Origin: JBFWWP01 sp050246115
GTDB taxonomy: Bacteria; Planctomycetota; UBA8108; UBA1146; JAJFFE01
Length of the DNA: 64,000 nt
Reading direction: 5' to 3'
Assembly (NCBI GenBank): GCA_050246115.1
Contig: JBFWWP010000024.1
Span: 40,596-104,595 of the forward strand
Within the stretch, counting starts at the first letter, position 1. The number at the start of each line of letters is the position of its first letter. The position numbers and the translations under genes are program-made. The notes beneath the pieces are model-generated. The model was not told where the DNA came from and ran no database searches. It was given only the letters and a program-made list of their open reading frames with translations. This document shows positions 8,972-17,791 of this stretch, piece after piece.

Positions 8972-10249
8972 TCAAGCGACCCCCTCACGCTGCGCCATCT
9001 TGAGCGCGAGGTCGGCGGTCAGCCGATCGATCTCATCCATCGCGATGTCGTGGGTGAGATCCTCCATGAGACTTCGGTACCGCTTCCAGTAGGCGTCGGC
9101 GTCCAAGCCCACCGCCTTCTTGATCGCGGACACCGAAACCTCTCTCTCAATATGGGAAGGAGCTATCCGAAGCAACATTTCCTTGTACCACTCACCGACG
9201 GCCTGTCGCGGAGCCGTGAGACAAGTGATCCACCAGACCCGGGTTTTCTGCAGGTAGGAGTCGAGCTCACGGCGCCGCTCTTCGCCTCCCTTGAGGAGCA
9301 ACCCGTTCACCGCGCGTGACAGGTTCCCGCCGATTCCGGGCAACATGGTCTGATCGAGCTGGGCGCCGCGATACTCCTGAGCGATCCTCGTGACCACCTT
9401 CTCCACGTCGCGACCGAAGCGATAGAGCTTGCCCAGTGCGAAGCCGAGATTCGCGGCCAGGTCGGGATGCGCGCTCACCGACTCGACGAGCGCGGGCTCG
9501 AGGTCGGCTCCCGACTCGATGAACCAGCTCAGAGTGTCGCCGACGGTCAGCCCCGTCGCGTCGGACGCGACCACTCGCGGGGCCGCTCGCTGCGCCTCGG
9601 CCGCCAGTCGCTGAGTGTGCACCTCGGCCTCGAGCTCGGCGATTCGGCCGCGCAGAGAAGCCACTTCGGCAGTCGTCGCCTCCCGGCTCTCTCGCACCGG
9701 AACCGCTGCGTTCACGACCTTGTCGATCTCACCTTCCAGCAACTCGACTTGACGGATGCGCGTCTCGAGTTGAGTGGTGAGCTCGGCCACGCGCCCTTCG
9801 AGATCATCCACGAGCGACGCGCGAGCGCTGGCCGCCTGCAGGTCGCGGCGCACATCGGTGAGTTCCAGGTTGCGCTCGGCAAGTTCCTGCTGCAACGCGG
9901 CCACGCGATCGCCCTGAGCGGCACCGTCCTCGCCGGCGTCGGTCTTCGTCTTCGGAGCGCCTTCGCTCACCCCGATGCGGAAGGCCACGTTCTGATCGCG
10001 CCCCAGCTTGACGATATCGCCGAAGGCCACCGCCTTCTCGACGATCTGTTCTTCGCCCACCCAAGTCCCGTTGCGGCTTCCCAAATCGGAGACCACCGCC
10101 TGCAGCACCACCTGCGTGTTGCGGCCCGAGATGTAGGGATCCTTGACGGTGTGATCGCACGAGTCGCTCCGTCCCAACACGAAGGGTTCGCCGGTGAGGG
10201 CGTACTGCCGTGGGAGCTTCCCCTGCTCGTAGATCTCGATGTACACCAT
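8972..10249 (-). CDS. FHA-domain protein of the T6SS cluster (Fha/TagH-like)
   Basis: 425 aa. The N-terminal forkhead-associated domain spans about residues 1-95, with the phosphothreonine-binding marks PFVLGRSDSCD, ISGRNTQV and DLGSRNGTWVG. The middle, about 105-215, is a long coiled coil rich in E, L, R and Q. The last about 190 residues are helical, without a motif I can name. FHA proteins of T6SS clusters couple kinase/phosphatase signals to assembly, but no PpkA-type kinase or PppA-type phosphatase gene is in this window. It is the first gene of the sub-operon, and 150 bp separate it from tssJ. A dedicated TagH assignment is not certain because the C-terminal domain cannot be verified by eye. 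Confidence 0.8.
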   Translation of the reverse strand: MVYIEIYEQGKLPRQYALTGEPFVLGRSDSCDHTVKDPYISGRNTQVVLQAVVSDLGSRNGTWVGEEQIVEKAVAFGDIVKLGRDQNVAFRIGVSEGAPKTKTDAGEDGAAQGDRVAALQQELAERNLELTDVRRDLQAASARASLVDDLEGRVAELTTQLETRIRQVELLEGEIDKVVNAAVPVRESREATTAEVASLRGRIAELEAEVHTQRLAAEAQRAAPRVVASDATGLTVGDTLSWFIESGADLEPALVESVSAHPDLAANLGFALGKLYRFGRDVEKVVTRIAQEYRGAQLDQTMLPGIGGNLSRAVNGLLLKGGEERRRELDSYLQKTRVWWITCLTAPRQAVGEWYKEMLLRIAPSHIEREVSVSAIKKAVGLDADAYWKRYRSLMEDLTHDIAMDEIDRLTADLALKMAQREGVA

Positions 10250-10401
10250 CCGGACGTCCCTACTGCCCTTCGTTGCGAAGAAGTGCTCGCCGCGTTCAGG
10301 TCACCACCCGAGCACCAGCCCTTCGGTACGCCTCCGGGGCCGACGAGGCGGCACGGCGAGCGCGCGCCGCGACACCATCGCGGCCGCATCGGCCGTCCGC
10401 G

Positions 10402-11730
10402 TCAGAACCTCCCTCGTCGCGTGGTTGCGTCCCGCCGAATCCGCTCGCCGTACTTCTCGTACAGTGAGGTGTGGCGGTTCGCCAAGTCGACCGGAGTTCC
10501 ATCGAGCCACAGCCGCAGGACCTTCGTCGTGATTTCCAGCGGATCGCCGTCGGTGAGCTGCAGCGAGGCCACCTTGCCCACCGCGATGGAGCCCAGGCGG
10601 TCGGCCAAGCCGAAGATCTCCGCGGGCGCCTGGGTGATCGCACGCAACGCGACTTCCGGCGGCAATCCATGGGCAGCCGCCGTTGCCGCTTCGTACGGAA
10701 GATTGCGTGCGTTGCTGGTATCGAACGAGGCGATCGCGAACTTCACCCCCGCTTCGTGGAGGCGCAGAGGCCCGACGAAAGCCTCGTCGAATGGATCGGA
10801 CCGATGCCGTGGCAGGTCGTGAACCGGGCCATAGATCACGGGCACGTCGTGCGCGCGCAGAAGCGACGCGACCCGAGGCGCATCCCGTCCCCCGACCAGC
10901 ACGCAGCGCAAACCACTCTCGACCGCCCAGCGCACCGCTGCCTCGATGTCCCGCCAGGCATTGGCGTGCAAGAACACCGGCACTTCTCCACGGACGACGG
11001 GAATGAGGGCCTCGCAGCGCAGGTCGATCTCGCTGGCACCCGGTTTGGCCCGCTCGTACGCGCGTGCACGCGCGAACAACTCGTGGATGCGGGCCAAGTC
11101 GCGATCGCGCTGCGCGCGTCGTTCCTCGGTTTTGTCTTCGGGTTCGGCGATCCGCATGGTGGGCCATTGGACGTGCACCCCGACCGGCGCCTTCACGACC
11201 ATCTCTTCCCACGTCCACCCGTCGAGCCGCAGCAGGGCAGAACTCCCGGACACCAAGCCTCCGCTCGGCATGGTCTGGACCAACCCGACGCCCCCGGCGC
11301 GCGTCACCGGAATCAGCTCGCTGTCCGGGTTGACCGCGATTTCGGCCCGAACGTTGGGGTTGAGCTCTCCCACCTCACTCGTGTCGCGGGTGGCGCGCAC
11401 AGCCTCGATCTCGATCAGACCGAGTTGCGTCCCGCACGCAATGAATGCCGGGTACACCCGAGCCCCGGCTGCGTCGATGCGTTGCGCGGACGCCGGCACC
11501 TCGAGGTCGCGCCCGACGGCCGTGATCACCCCGCGCTCCCAGACAACGGTGCCACGCTCGACCACGGGGCCGTCCACCGGATAGATGTCTACGTTCACCA
11601 ACGCCACGGGACCGTCGTGGCTCGGCGCCGGCACCGGCCCGGCGAACGCAGCCCCCACGATCGCCACGGCGAGGGCCGCGGTCACGAGCGCGTTCCGTCC
11701 GCCAAGGACGCTACGCGGGCCGCGAGTCAT
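10402..11730 (-). CDS. Amidohydrolase-superfamily protein with degenerate metal site
   Basis: 442 aa with an N-terminal signal peptide (ALVTAALAVAIVGAAFAG). The fold is a composite beta-sandwich plus TIM barrel, recognisable from VALVNVDIYPVDGPVVERGTVV, RGVITAVG and the C-terminal LADRLGSIAVGKVASLQLTDGDPLE. The strand that should give the metal-binding HxH reads VYPAFIACGTQLGL, with no histidines. A late Asp (SFDTSN) and one HAN remain. It may be a non-catalytic or altered-specificity member exported to the periplasm. The ATG at 11730 overlaps the stop of the double amidohydrolase gene (ATGA), so the two are co-translated and probably act on the same substrate or complex. The substrate is unknown. 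Confidence 0.78.
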   Translation of the reverse strand: MTRGPRSVLGGRNALVTAALAVAIVGAAFAGPVPAPSHDGPVALVNVDIYPVDGPVVERGTVVWERGVITAVGRDLEVPASAQRIDAAGARVYPAFIACGTQLGLIEIEAVRATRDTSEVGELNPNVRAEIAVNPDSELIPVTRAGGVGLVQTMPSGGLVSGSSALLRLDGWTWEEMVVKAPVGVHVQWPTMRIAEPEDKTEERRAQRDRDLARIHELFARARAYERAKPGASEIDLRCEALIPVVRGEVPVFLHANAWRDIEAAVRWAVESGLRCVLVGGRDAPRVASLLRAHDVPVIYGPVHDLPRHRSDPFDEAFVGPLRLHEAGVKFAIASFDTSNARNLPYEAATAAAHGLPPEVALRAITQAPAEIFGLADRLGSIAVGKVASLQLTDGDPLEITTKVLRLWLDGTPVDLANRHTSLYEKYGERIRRDATTRRGRF

Positions 11731-14700
11731 CGAGGACAACACTGATAGTGCTCCTTGTCTTCCTGGGGCAATGCGTTCTTGCCCGTTGCCCCACCGGCGT
11801 CATCGCCCTCGAGCGCCCGCTGGATGAGGAACCCTCGCCGCGCCTCGTCCGCACGCCGCGCTGCGGCCTCCTCAGCGCGTGAGAAGTAGCGAGCCCCGTC
11901 GATCCACGTCTCGAGACAGACGCTATAGGTCGACAACGGGTCGCCGCTCCAGATCACGAAATCAGCGTCCTTGCCGGGTTCGAGCGAACCGACCCGATGT
12001 TCGATTCCGAGCTGCCGAGCCGGGTTCAGGGTCACGAAGCACAGGGCTTCCTCGCGGGCCACCCCACCGTACTTCACGGCCTTCGCTGCCTCGGTGTTCA
12101 GCCGACGCGCCAGTTCATCGGAGTCGGAGTTGAACGACGTCGTCACTCCTGCCCGATGCAGCAACGCGCCATTGTGCGGGATCGCGTCGTAGACCTCGAA
12201 CTTGTACGCCCACCAGTCGCTGAAGGACGATCCGCCGGCACCGTGGCGCGCCATCTCGGGCGCCACTTTGTAGCCCTCGAGTACGTGCTGGAAAGTGCCG
12301 ACCCGAAAGCCAAAATCCTCGGCGATGCGAAGAAGCGCCAAGATCTCGTCCTGACGATACGAGTGGCAGTGGATCCAGCGCTTCCCCTCGAGGATCTCGA
12401 CGAGCGCCTCGAGTTCGAGGTCGCGGCGCTGCGGTTTGCCCGTTGCGCGCTGATAGGCCCGCGCGGCCGCGAACGAGTCGCGCAAGATCTGCTCGACGCC
12501 CATGCGCGTTTGTGGATACCGCGTCACGAAACCGTCGCCCCAGTTCGATTGCTTGACGTTCTCACCGAGCGCGAACTTGATGGTCGGCTTGGCATCCGGA
12601 ATCAGCAACCGCTCCGGGCCCTCCCCCCAACGCAACTTGATCGTCGCCGCTTGCCCGCCGATCGGATTGGCCGAGCCATGGAGCAACTGCGCGGCGGTCA
12701 CCCCGCCAGCCAACTGCCGGTAGATGTTGATGTCGTCGGGATCGATCACGTCGCGGATGCGCACTTCGGACGTCACGGCCTGAGTCGCCTCGTTGACTCC
12801 ACCGATGATGGCGGTGTGCGAGTGGGCGTCGACGAGGCCCGGGGTGATATGACTGCCGGGCACGTCGACCACCAAGTCGACCGCGCCGCCGCCGACCTCG
12901 CGCCCGACCGCGACGATCTTCCCGTTCTCGATGAGCACTTCGCCGTCGCGCACCAAACCCTGCGGCCCGCACGTCCACACCTGCGCGCCACGGACCCGGA
13001 GTCGACGGGGACGCACCGGGGCTTCGAGTCGCCCGCGGGCGCCAAGCGGCTGGGCCAAGCGCTCGTCGCTGCGTCCAGGCGGCACCTTCGCCGGCCCTGA
13101 CGCCGGGGCTGGCGACTCCGCCGCTGCTGCCGTGGGCCCCGTCGCTGGCGACCGGCGCCGGGCCTCGAAGGGCGCGGGCGGACCGTGGCTGCCGGCCGCG
13201 AGCCCAGCCCAGCGTTGACCACCGGCTTGCAGAGTACCGTCCGACCGCCACGTGTGGGCGGCCTCAGCCCCGGAAAGCACGAGGGCGATACGTCCGGCAT
13301 CCTCGCGCATCCGAGCGTGCGTGAAACGACCGTCGCCTCCCGCCACTTCCACCTTGGGCGCGCCCGGCGAGCCCGTGATCGTCACGGTGTACTCGCGCGC
13401 ATCCACGGTGAACAGCCACTGCCCCCGCAGGTCGCTCGGCGCAAGCACACTGCGCGGATACCGGACGCCATCGATCCAGACCTCTCGGACCTGCACTCCT
13501 TTGGCAAACGGTTGGCCGTCGAGGATCGTCAAGTGCGCCGCCTTGCCCGGCTCGATCGTCCCCCAACGATCGGTGCGCCCGAGCCAGGCAGCGGGAACGG
13601 TCGTGACCGCGGCCAGAGCAGCGGCCCGCGACAATCCGCGATCGCACGCTTCGTGTACGCGGTCCCCGAAGTGTCCGACCGCGTCGAGACCCCGTGGAGT
13701 CAACGCGAACTCGAGTCCGGCGCGTTCGAGACGCGCGGGGTTCTCGGGTGCCCGCGCCCAGAGTTCGAGCGCGCGCAGCGAGACCTCCCGCTCATCCGCC
13801 AACAGATCCACGACCGGCGCCCGCGGGAAGGCGACCGGGATCACGCAGCGAGGTCGATGCGGCACCAAGAGATCGAGCCAGGTGAACTCCGTCCCGCTCC
13901 CCGCATACCACCCCGCGGAAAGGCCGAATTCCTGCGCGAACTCGATCGCGCGCAGGAACTCCAACGGGTCGCTCACTCGCATGACCCAGGGCATCTCTCG
14001 GGCCAGCACCGGCGCCAAAGCAGCCAGAGAGAGATCGAGATCGGGCGGCTCCTGCCCACTGCGCGAAGCTTCAGCCCGCGCTTCCTGGTACCACTGCGCG
14101 TCGTAGAACGCTTGCCGCAACAGAGCCATGGCTCCCATGCGCGATCCAGGGTACGACGACGAGTCGTCGCGATGCCTTGCAAACGAGCCGAACGACGCTA
14201 CCGAACCTCCCTGGAGGCGCGGCGCCCGTGGAGAGTCGTCGCCGAAGGCGAAGATGGCGCCAGTCCCCGAGAACACCTTGTCAGCCGGGGAAACGAGCCC
14301 CAGAACGAAGCCGGCCTCGCGCCGCTGGCGGAGTTGCTCCGGCTCCGGAACCCAATCGGCCGCCGAACGCTCGGGCCGGACGAAGTCGTTCCAATAGCGA
14401 CCCGCGGCGGTGCTGGCGGAAGGCGGCGAGTCCGAGTTCTCGGCGTCAGAGTTCTCGGTCCGCGTTGGCGCCTGGCCACGCCCAGCCGGCGCCAGCTCCA
14501 CGCGAACGTCGAGATCGATCCACCCGGCCGTCGCGACGCATCCGGACAGATCGACGATGACGGCGTCGGGAGGTGGCTCCACGGCACCGACCGCTTCGAT
14601 CCTGCCATCGCGCACCACCACCGTGGCGTCGGAGAGTTGGCGGTGGGGCGTCACCCAGAGTTCGAGTCCGCGAAGCGCGTAAACCTGGGGAGCCCGATCT

Positions 14701-14801
14701 TCGATGCCCACGCGCGGGGTGGTCTGCGCTGTGACCCGGGGCCCGATCGAGTCGGTAAGGACGCCGAGAATCGCAAGCACGAGCACGACGGGGCGCTGCA
14801 T
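11727..14801 (-). CDS. Exported double-module amidohydrolase (one degenerate, one intact module)
   Basis: 1024 aa, about twice a normal amidohydrolase. The start ATG 14801 begins a signal peptide (VLVLAILGVLTDSIG...TAQ) and has AAAGG 6 bases upstream. An upstream extension to 15044 is low-complexity Arg/Pro and was discarded. Module 1 (about residues 40-450) has the superfamily frame but no HxH (AGWIDLDVRVEL). A beta-rich linker (VDAREYTVTITGSPGAPKVEV) and a Pro/Ala segment follow. Module 2 (about 620-1000) keeps the full metal set: GLVDAHSHT, RWIHCHSYR, GTFQHVLEG and FNSDSDE. It ends with RVGSLEPGKDADFVIWSGDP. It resembles imidazolonepropionase/prolidase-type metal-dependent hydrolases. The substrate is unknown. 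Confidence 0.82.
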   Translation of the reverse strand: MQRPVVLVLAILGVLTDSIGPRVTAQTTPRVGIEDRAPQVYALRGLELWVTPHRQLSDATVVVRDGRIEAVGAVEPPPDAVIVDLSGCVATAGWIDLDVRVELAPAGRGQAPTRTENSDAENSDSPPSASTAAGRYWNDFVRPERSAADWVPEPEQLRQRREAGFVLGLVSPADKVFSGTGAIFAFGDDSPRAPRLQGGSVASFGSFARHRDDSSSYPGSRMGAMALLRQAFYDAQWYQEARAEASRSGQEPPDLDLSLAALAPVLAREMPWVMRVSDPLEFLRAIEFAQEFGLSAGWYAGSGTEFTWLDLLVPHRPRCVIPVAFPRAPVVDLLADEREVSLRALELWARAPENPARLERAGLEFALTPRGLDAVGHFGDRVHEACDRGLSRAAALAAVTTVPAAWLGRTDRWGTIEPGKAAHLTILDGQPFAKGVQVREVWIDGVRYPRSVLAPSDLRGQWLFTVDAREYTVTITGSPGAPKVEVAGGDGRFTHARMREDAGRIALVLSGAEAAHTWRSDGTLQAGGQRWAGLAAGSHGPPAPFEARRRSPATGPTAAAAESPAPASGPAKVPPGRSDERLAQPLGARGRLEAPVRPRRLRVRGAQVWTCGPQGLVRDGEVLIENGKIVAVGREVGGGAVDLVVDVPGSHITPGLVDAHSHTAIIGGVNEATQAVTSEVRIRDVIDPDDINIYRQLAGGVTAAQLLHGSANPIGGQAATIKLRWGEGPERLLIPDAKPTIKFALGENVKQSNWGDGFVTRYPQTRMGVEQILRDSFAAARAYQRATGKPQRRDLELEALVEILEGKRWIHCHSYRQDEILALLRIAEDFGFRVGTFQHVLEGYKVAPEMARHGAGGSSFSDWWAYKFEVYDAIPHNGALLHRAGVTTSFNSDSDELARRLNTEAAKAVKYGGVAREEALCFVTLNPARQLGIEHRVGSLEPGKDADFVIWSGDPLSTYSVCLETWIDGARYFSRAEEAAARRADEARRGFLIQRALEGDDAGGATGKNALPQEDKEHYQCCPR

Positions 14802-15062
14802 GGTGCCCTTTCGGTTGGGTCCGGTCACGGCAGCCCTCGCGGCGCGCGGTCTGCGCGAGCGGCTGAGCTTCGTCGCCGAGTCGATCGTTCCGACCGAGGC
14901 CGGTGGGCGGAATGCTACTGTGGGGCGCCGGGGACTGCCAGACTTCGGACGCGGGCCAAGAACTTTCTGCGGTGACGGCGTGCCTGAGGAGCAGGCGGTC
15001 CCGGGTCCTGTCCTTGGCGGGAACTCGACAGCGAGCGCGGGCACTGAACCGGGCGTCGCCGA

Positions 15063-15545
15063 CTACTGGAGCATCGCGGCCAATTCTTGGATGCTGCAGA
15101 CGTCGCGCCCGAACAGCAGAGTGGCGGCCCCGACGTTACGAACCTCGTCGATGTTGGCCGGATAGTCGTCCACGAACAGCGTATCGCGCGGGTCGATCTG
15201 TTCTTGGTCGAGATCGCGGAAGGCTTTCAGGATGTTCAGCACCGCAGTGCCCTTCTCCTGCCAACCGTACTGCGGATAGCGGAAGTGATGGCGGATCTCG
15301 AACAGCGTCAGCAGTTCCTCGCACACCGCCGCATCACTACGACTCGCGAGCGAGATGAACTTGTGCTTCCGCTCGAGATTGCGGAGCAAGGCCCGCACCC
15401 CGGGGAACAGGCTCACGAGCGCACTGCTCGACTCGACGTCGTGGGTCCCCACCCGGCGAAACGGTCCGCGCAGCGGCTCCAGGCTCTTCTGTTGCACGGT
15501 CCAAAGGGTCTCGTCGAGATCGAAGACGAAGAGACGATAACGCAT
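15063..15545 (-). CDS. HAD-superfamily phosphatase, MDP-1-like
   Basis: 160 aa single-domain HAD enzyme. Motif I is FDLDETLW near residue 10 (nucleophile Asp and acid Asp). Motif II lies in ISLASRSD (about 64-71). The Lys of motif III is in the QEKGTAVLNILK region, and motif IV is DTLFVDDYPANIDE (about 120-133). The DxDET-LW start and short cap match the magnesium-dependent phosphatase-1/acid phosphatase group, whose members act on phosphotyrosine or sugar-phosphate type substrates. The true substrate is unknown. It begins 8 bp after the stop of the uncharacterised gene at 15554, so the two form an operon. Confidence 0.8.
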   Translation of the reverse strand: MRYRLFVFDLDETLWTVQQKSLEPLRGPFRRVGTHDVESSSALVSLFPGVRALLRNLERKHKFISLASRSDAAVCEELLTLFEIRHHFRYPQYGWQEKGTAVLNILKAFRDLDQEQIDPRDTLFVDDYPANIDEVRNVGAATLLFGRDVCSIQELAAMLQ

Positions 15546-15553
15546 TCGCGCCT

Positions 15554-16120
15554 CTACTCCTGCTCGTGGGGGGACGGGTTCCAGGACTCGAACAACGGCA
15601 GCACCTCATAGAGAATGCAATCGGAGACCTCGACCCACGACTGAAGCTCGATCTGCTGGGACAGCCCTCGCAACGCCTCCGGAATCCGCTCGAGTTGAAT
15701 CGGCGGCTCCTCGGACCGAGCGGCGTACACCATTTGCAGCCCCGCGAGTGCGACTCGGAGTTCCTCGAGCAGAGCCGGCAACTGAGCCAGTCCCGTTCGC
15801 CAGTCCCCGCGTGAGAACCGTTCCCCCAATTCGGTGAGCTGCGAGCGAAATGCCGGCATCGCGGCCGCAATCTGCCGCTCGATGTGGTCGGCCTGGAACT
15901 CCGCGGGGCCAGCCTCGACGACGATCTCCTGAACCCCGGTGGGAGCGAGTCGCTCCAAGCGCTCCAGCGAGGTCTCGACCCCATTCACGCGCACCCCCAG
16001 CAGACTCCAGCCCCGTTCGGTCACGTGGGCTCGCAAGCGAGCGACCCACTCTGGCCACGCCGCGGAGGTCGTCGGTATCGCCTCCCAGAGCTGCCCGTTC
16101 AGTACTGCGCGCGTCGGCAA
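15554..16120 (-). CDS. Uncharacterised 188-aa protein upstream of the HAD phosphatase
   Basis: I do not recognise this protein. It has no signal peptide or membrane helix. The N-terminal half (about 1-75) looks alpha-beta (RGWSLLGVRVNGVETSLERLERL, then VQEIVVEAG). The C-terminal half is largely helical with Leu-rich amphipathic stretches (LPALLEELRVALAGLQMVY, IELQSWVEVSDCILYEVLPLF). It ends in an acidic tail. Codon use matches its neighbours, and the 8-bp spacing to the HAD gene suggests co-expression. It lies next to the flagellar block, but nothing in the sequence ties it to motility. Confidence 0.65.
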   Translation of the reverse strand: MPTRAVLNGQLWEAIPTTSAAWPEWVARLRAHVTERGWSLLGVRVNGVETSLERLERLAPTGVQEIVVEAGPAEFQADHIERQIAAAMPAFRSQLTELGERFSRGDWRTGLAQLPALLEELRVALAGLQMVYAARSEEPPIQLERIPEALRGLSQQIELQSWVEVSDCILYEVLPLFESWNPSPHEQE

Positions 16121-16233
16121 GTGACCTGCTCTCCTCCCGGTGGGGCCCAGAAGATGGTACGGGCCGAGAATCCGCGCAAGGGTCTACCCGAAAGCACCGA
16201 TAGCGAGAAGGAAAACCAGAGTCGGGGGGTCTC

Positions 16234-17268
16234 GTGAAACGTCAACGCTCTCTCTTCATCATTTCTTGCCTGAGTCTTTGCGCCGCAGCGCCGTCAGGGT
16301 GCCACAGCACCGGGTATCGCGACCCCATCACGGCGTTGCCCACCATCGCCGACGTTCCGGGTACCGCCGACGATCAGCCCTACGGCCCTTGGCATCGCGT
16401 CACGGACGGCGAGATCGGCGAGGACCTGTTCCCGGCGCCGCTGCCCGACGGATCGGGCGTGGTGTTTGCCTCCAATCGACACAGCGAGTACTTCAAGCTC
16501 TACTTCCAGGCCGAGCCAGCGGGCCACGTCGTGCGTCAGATCACGCACGGGCCCGGCCACGACGTCCACCCCGCGGTCGCTCCCGACGGCGTGCGCGTAG
16601 CCTTCGCGTCCAACCGCACGGGCGACTGGCGGCTGTACGTGGCGGCTCACCTCGAAGACCGCTCTCCGAAGCGACTCTCGGACGAAGAAGTCGCGGAGAT
16701 CCATCCGCGCTGGTCGCCGGATGGGCGCAGCCTCGTGTACTCGCGGCTGTCGCCGGTGAGCGGCCAATGGGAGGTCTGGATCCGAGATCTCGAAGGGGCC
16801 GCCCGCCGGATCACGGAAGGCCTCTTTCCCGAGATCCACCCGGACGGCGATCGCGTGGTGTTCCAACGACCGCGCCGACGCGGCGACATGTGGTACTCGA
16901 TCTGGACCGTTGCGCTCGATGGGACCCGTGAGACCGAGATCGTGTCTGGGCAACATCACGGCGTGACCCACCCGAGTTGGTCGGCTGACGGACAGTGGAT
17001 CGTCTACAGTACCGCGAGCGGTGATGGGTTCGAGGCTGGCGCCCGGGGAACCCCTCCCGGCGGGAGCGGCGCTCGCACCGTGGGCCGGGACGAAGCGGGC
17101 ACAACCCGGGGTCGTGATCTCTACATGATCCGCGTGGACGGTCTCCACGAGCGTCGTTTGACCTTCCAAGACGCCCCGGAGTGGGGTCCGGTATGGGCGC
17201 GCGACGGCTGGGTCTACTTCTGCGCGGAGGAAGGCGGCACGACCGCCCTCTGGCGCTTGCGGCCCTGA
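16234..17268 (+). CDS. PD40/TolB-like beta-propeller lipoprotein
   Basis: 344 aa. The signal peptide ends in a lipobox (AAPSGC, Cys near residue 23), so it is probably anchored in a membrane facing the periplasm. It contains about six TolB/PD40 repeats of the form x-H-P-x-W/V-SPDG-x-x-(V/I)-x-(F/Y)-x-S-x-R: VHPAVAPDGVRVAFASNR, IHPRWSPDGRSLVYSR, THPSWSADGQWIVYST and others. These fold into a six-bladed propeller used for protein binding. A Gly/Arg-rich insert (GARGTPPGGSGARTVGRDEAG) interrupts the fifth blade. It is the only plus-strand gene in the first 35 kb. The ligand is unknown, and it is not TolB itself because the TolB N-terminal domain is absent. Confidence 0.8.
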   Translation: MKRQRSLFIISCLSLCAAAPSGCHSTGYRDPITALPTIADVPGTADDQPYGPWHRVTDGEIGEDLFPAPLPDGSGVVFASNRHSEYFKLYFQAEPAGHVVRQITHGPGHDVHPAVAPDGVRVAFASNRTGDWRLYVAAHLEDRSPKRLSDEEVAEIHPRWSPDGRSLVYSRLSPVSGQWEVWIRDLEGAARRITEGLFPEIHPDGDRVVFQRPRRRGDMWYSIWTVALDGTRETEIVSGQHHGVTHPSWSADGQWIVYSTASGDGFEAGARGTPPGGSGARTVGRDEAGTTRGRDLYMIRVDGLHERRLTFQDAPEWGPVWARDGWVYFCAEEGGTTALWRLRP

Positions 17269-17336
17269 GAGCGCCTCCCGACCCGATTCCTCGAGCGAGC
17301 GCTGGTTCGAGCACGAAGCGCTGCCGGGAACGCGAC

Positions 17337-17783
17337 TCACCCTTGCACGGAGAAGGTCGAACTCGCGGGCGGCTTGGAAACGGGCGATTGCTTCTCGCGG
17401 CGGGCCTTCTCGACGGCTTCGCGCCACATGTCACGAATCTGGCGCAGCACCTGGATTCCCTCGTCGATCTTCACGATGTCACCCTCGATGTTGCCTTCGA
17501 AGAAGCGCGTGAAGGTGAACTGATACAGGCTCTGTAGCCTCTGAAACAGCTCGAGGCCGATGGCCGGACTCAAGGCTCCCATCAGCTCGAGAACGATCTT
17601 CTGCGCGCGAACGAGTTGGTCGTGGCGACGATCCGCTTCACCCTCCGCCCCCTTCTCGAGTTCGAGCCGGGCGCCTTCGGCAAAGCGCACGCCGCCGTCG
17701 AGGAGGAGCAGGAGTAGGTCATCCTTGGCCGCGGTCTCGATCTGGACCTGACGATAGCGTTGCGTGGGGTGGTGTCCGCTCAC
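17337..17783 (-). CDS. fliS: Flagellin export chaperone FliS
   Basis: 148 aa, mostly helical. FliS binds the C-terminal helix of unpolymerised flagellin and delivers it to the export gate. The opening QRYRQVQIETAAKDDLLLLLLDGGVRF matches the FliS pattern (Y-x(n)-T-x-(S/D)-P/D-x-x-L-(I/L)-x-x-L-(Y/L)-DG), and the four-helix layout continues through LVRAQKIVLELMGAL and LQSLYQFTFTRFFEGNI. The C-terminal tail after about residue 125 is Lys/Ser/Pro-rich. It sits 8 bp downstream of fliD, the usual pairing, and is the last gene of the flagellar cluster here. Confidence 0.92.
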   Translation of the reverse strand: MSGHHPTQRYRQVQIETAAKDDLLLLLLDGGVRFAEGARLELEKGAEGEADRRHDQLVRAQKIVLELMGALSPAIGLELFQRLQSLYQFTFTRFFEGNIEGDIVKIDEGIQVLRQIRDMWREAVEKARREKQSPVSKPPASSTFSVQG

Positions 17784-17791
17784 GGCGAGGC

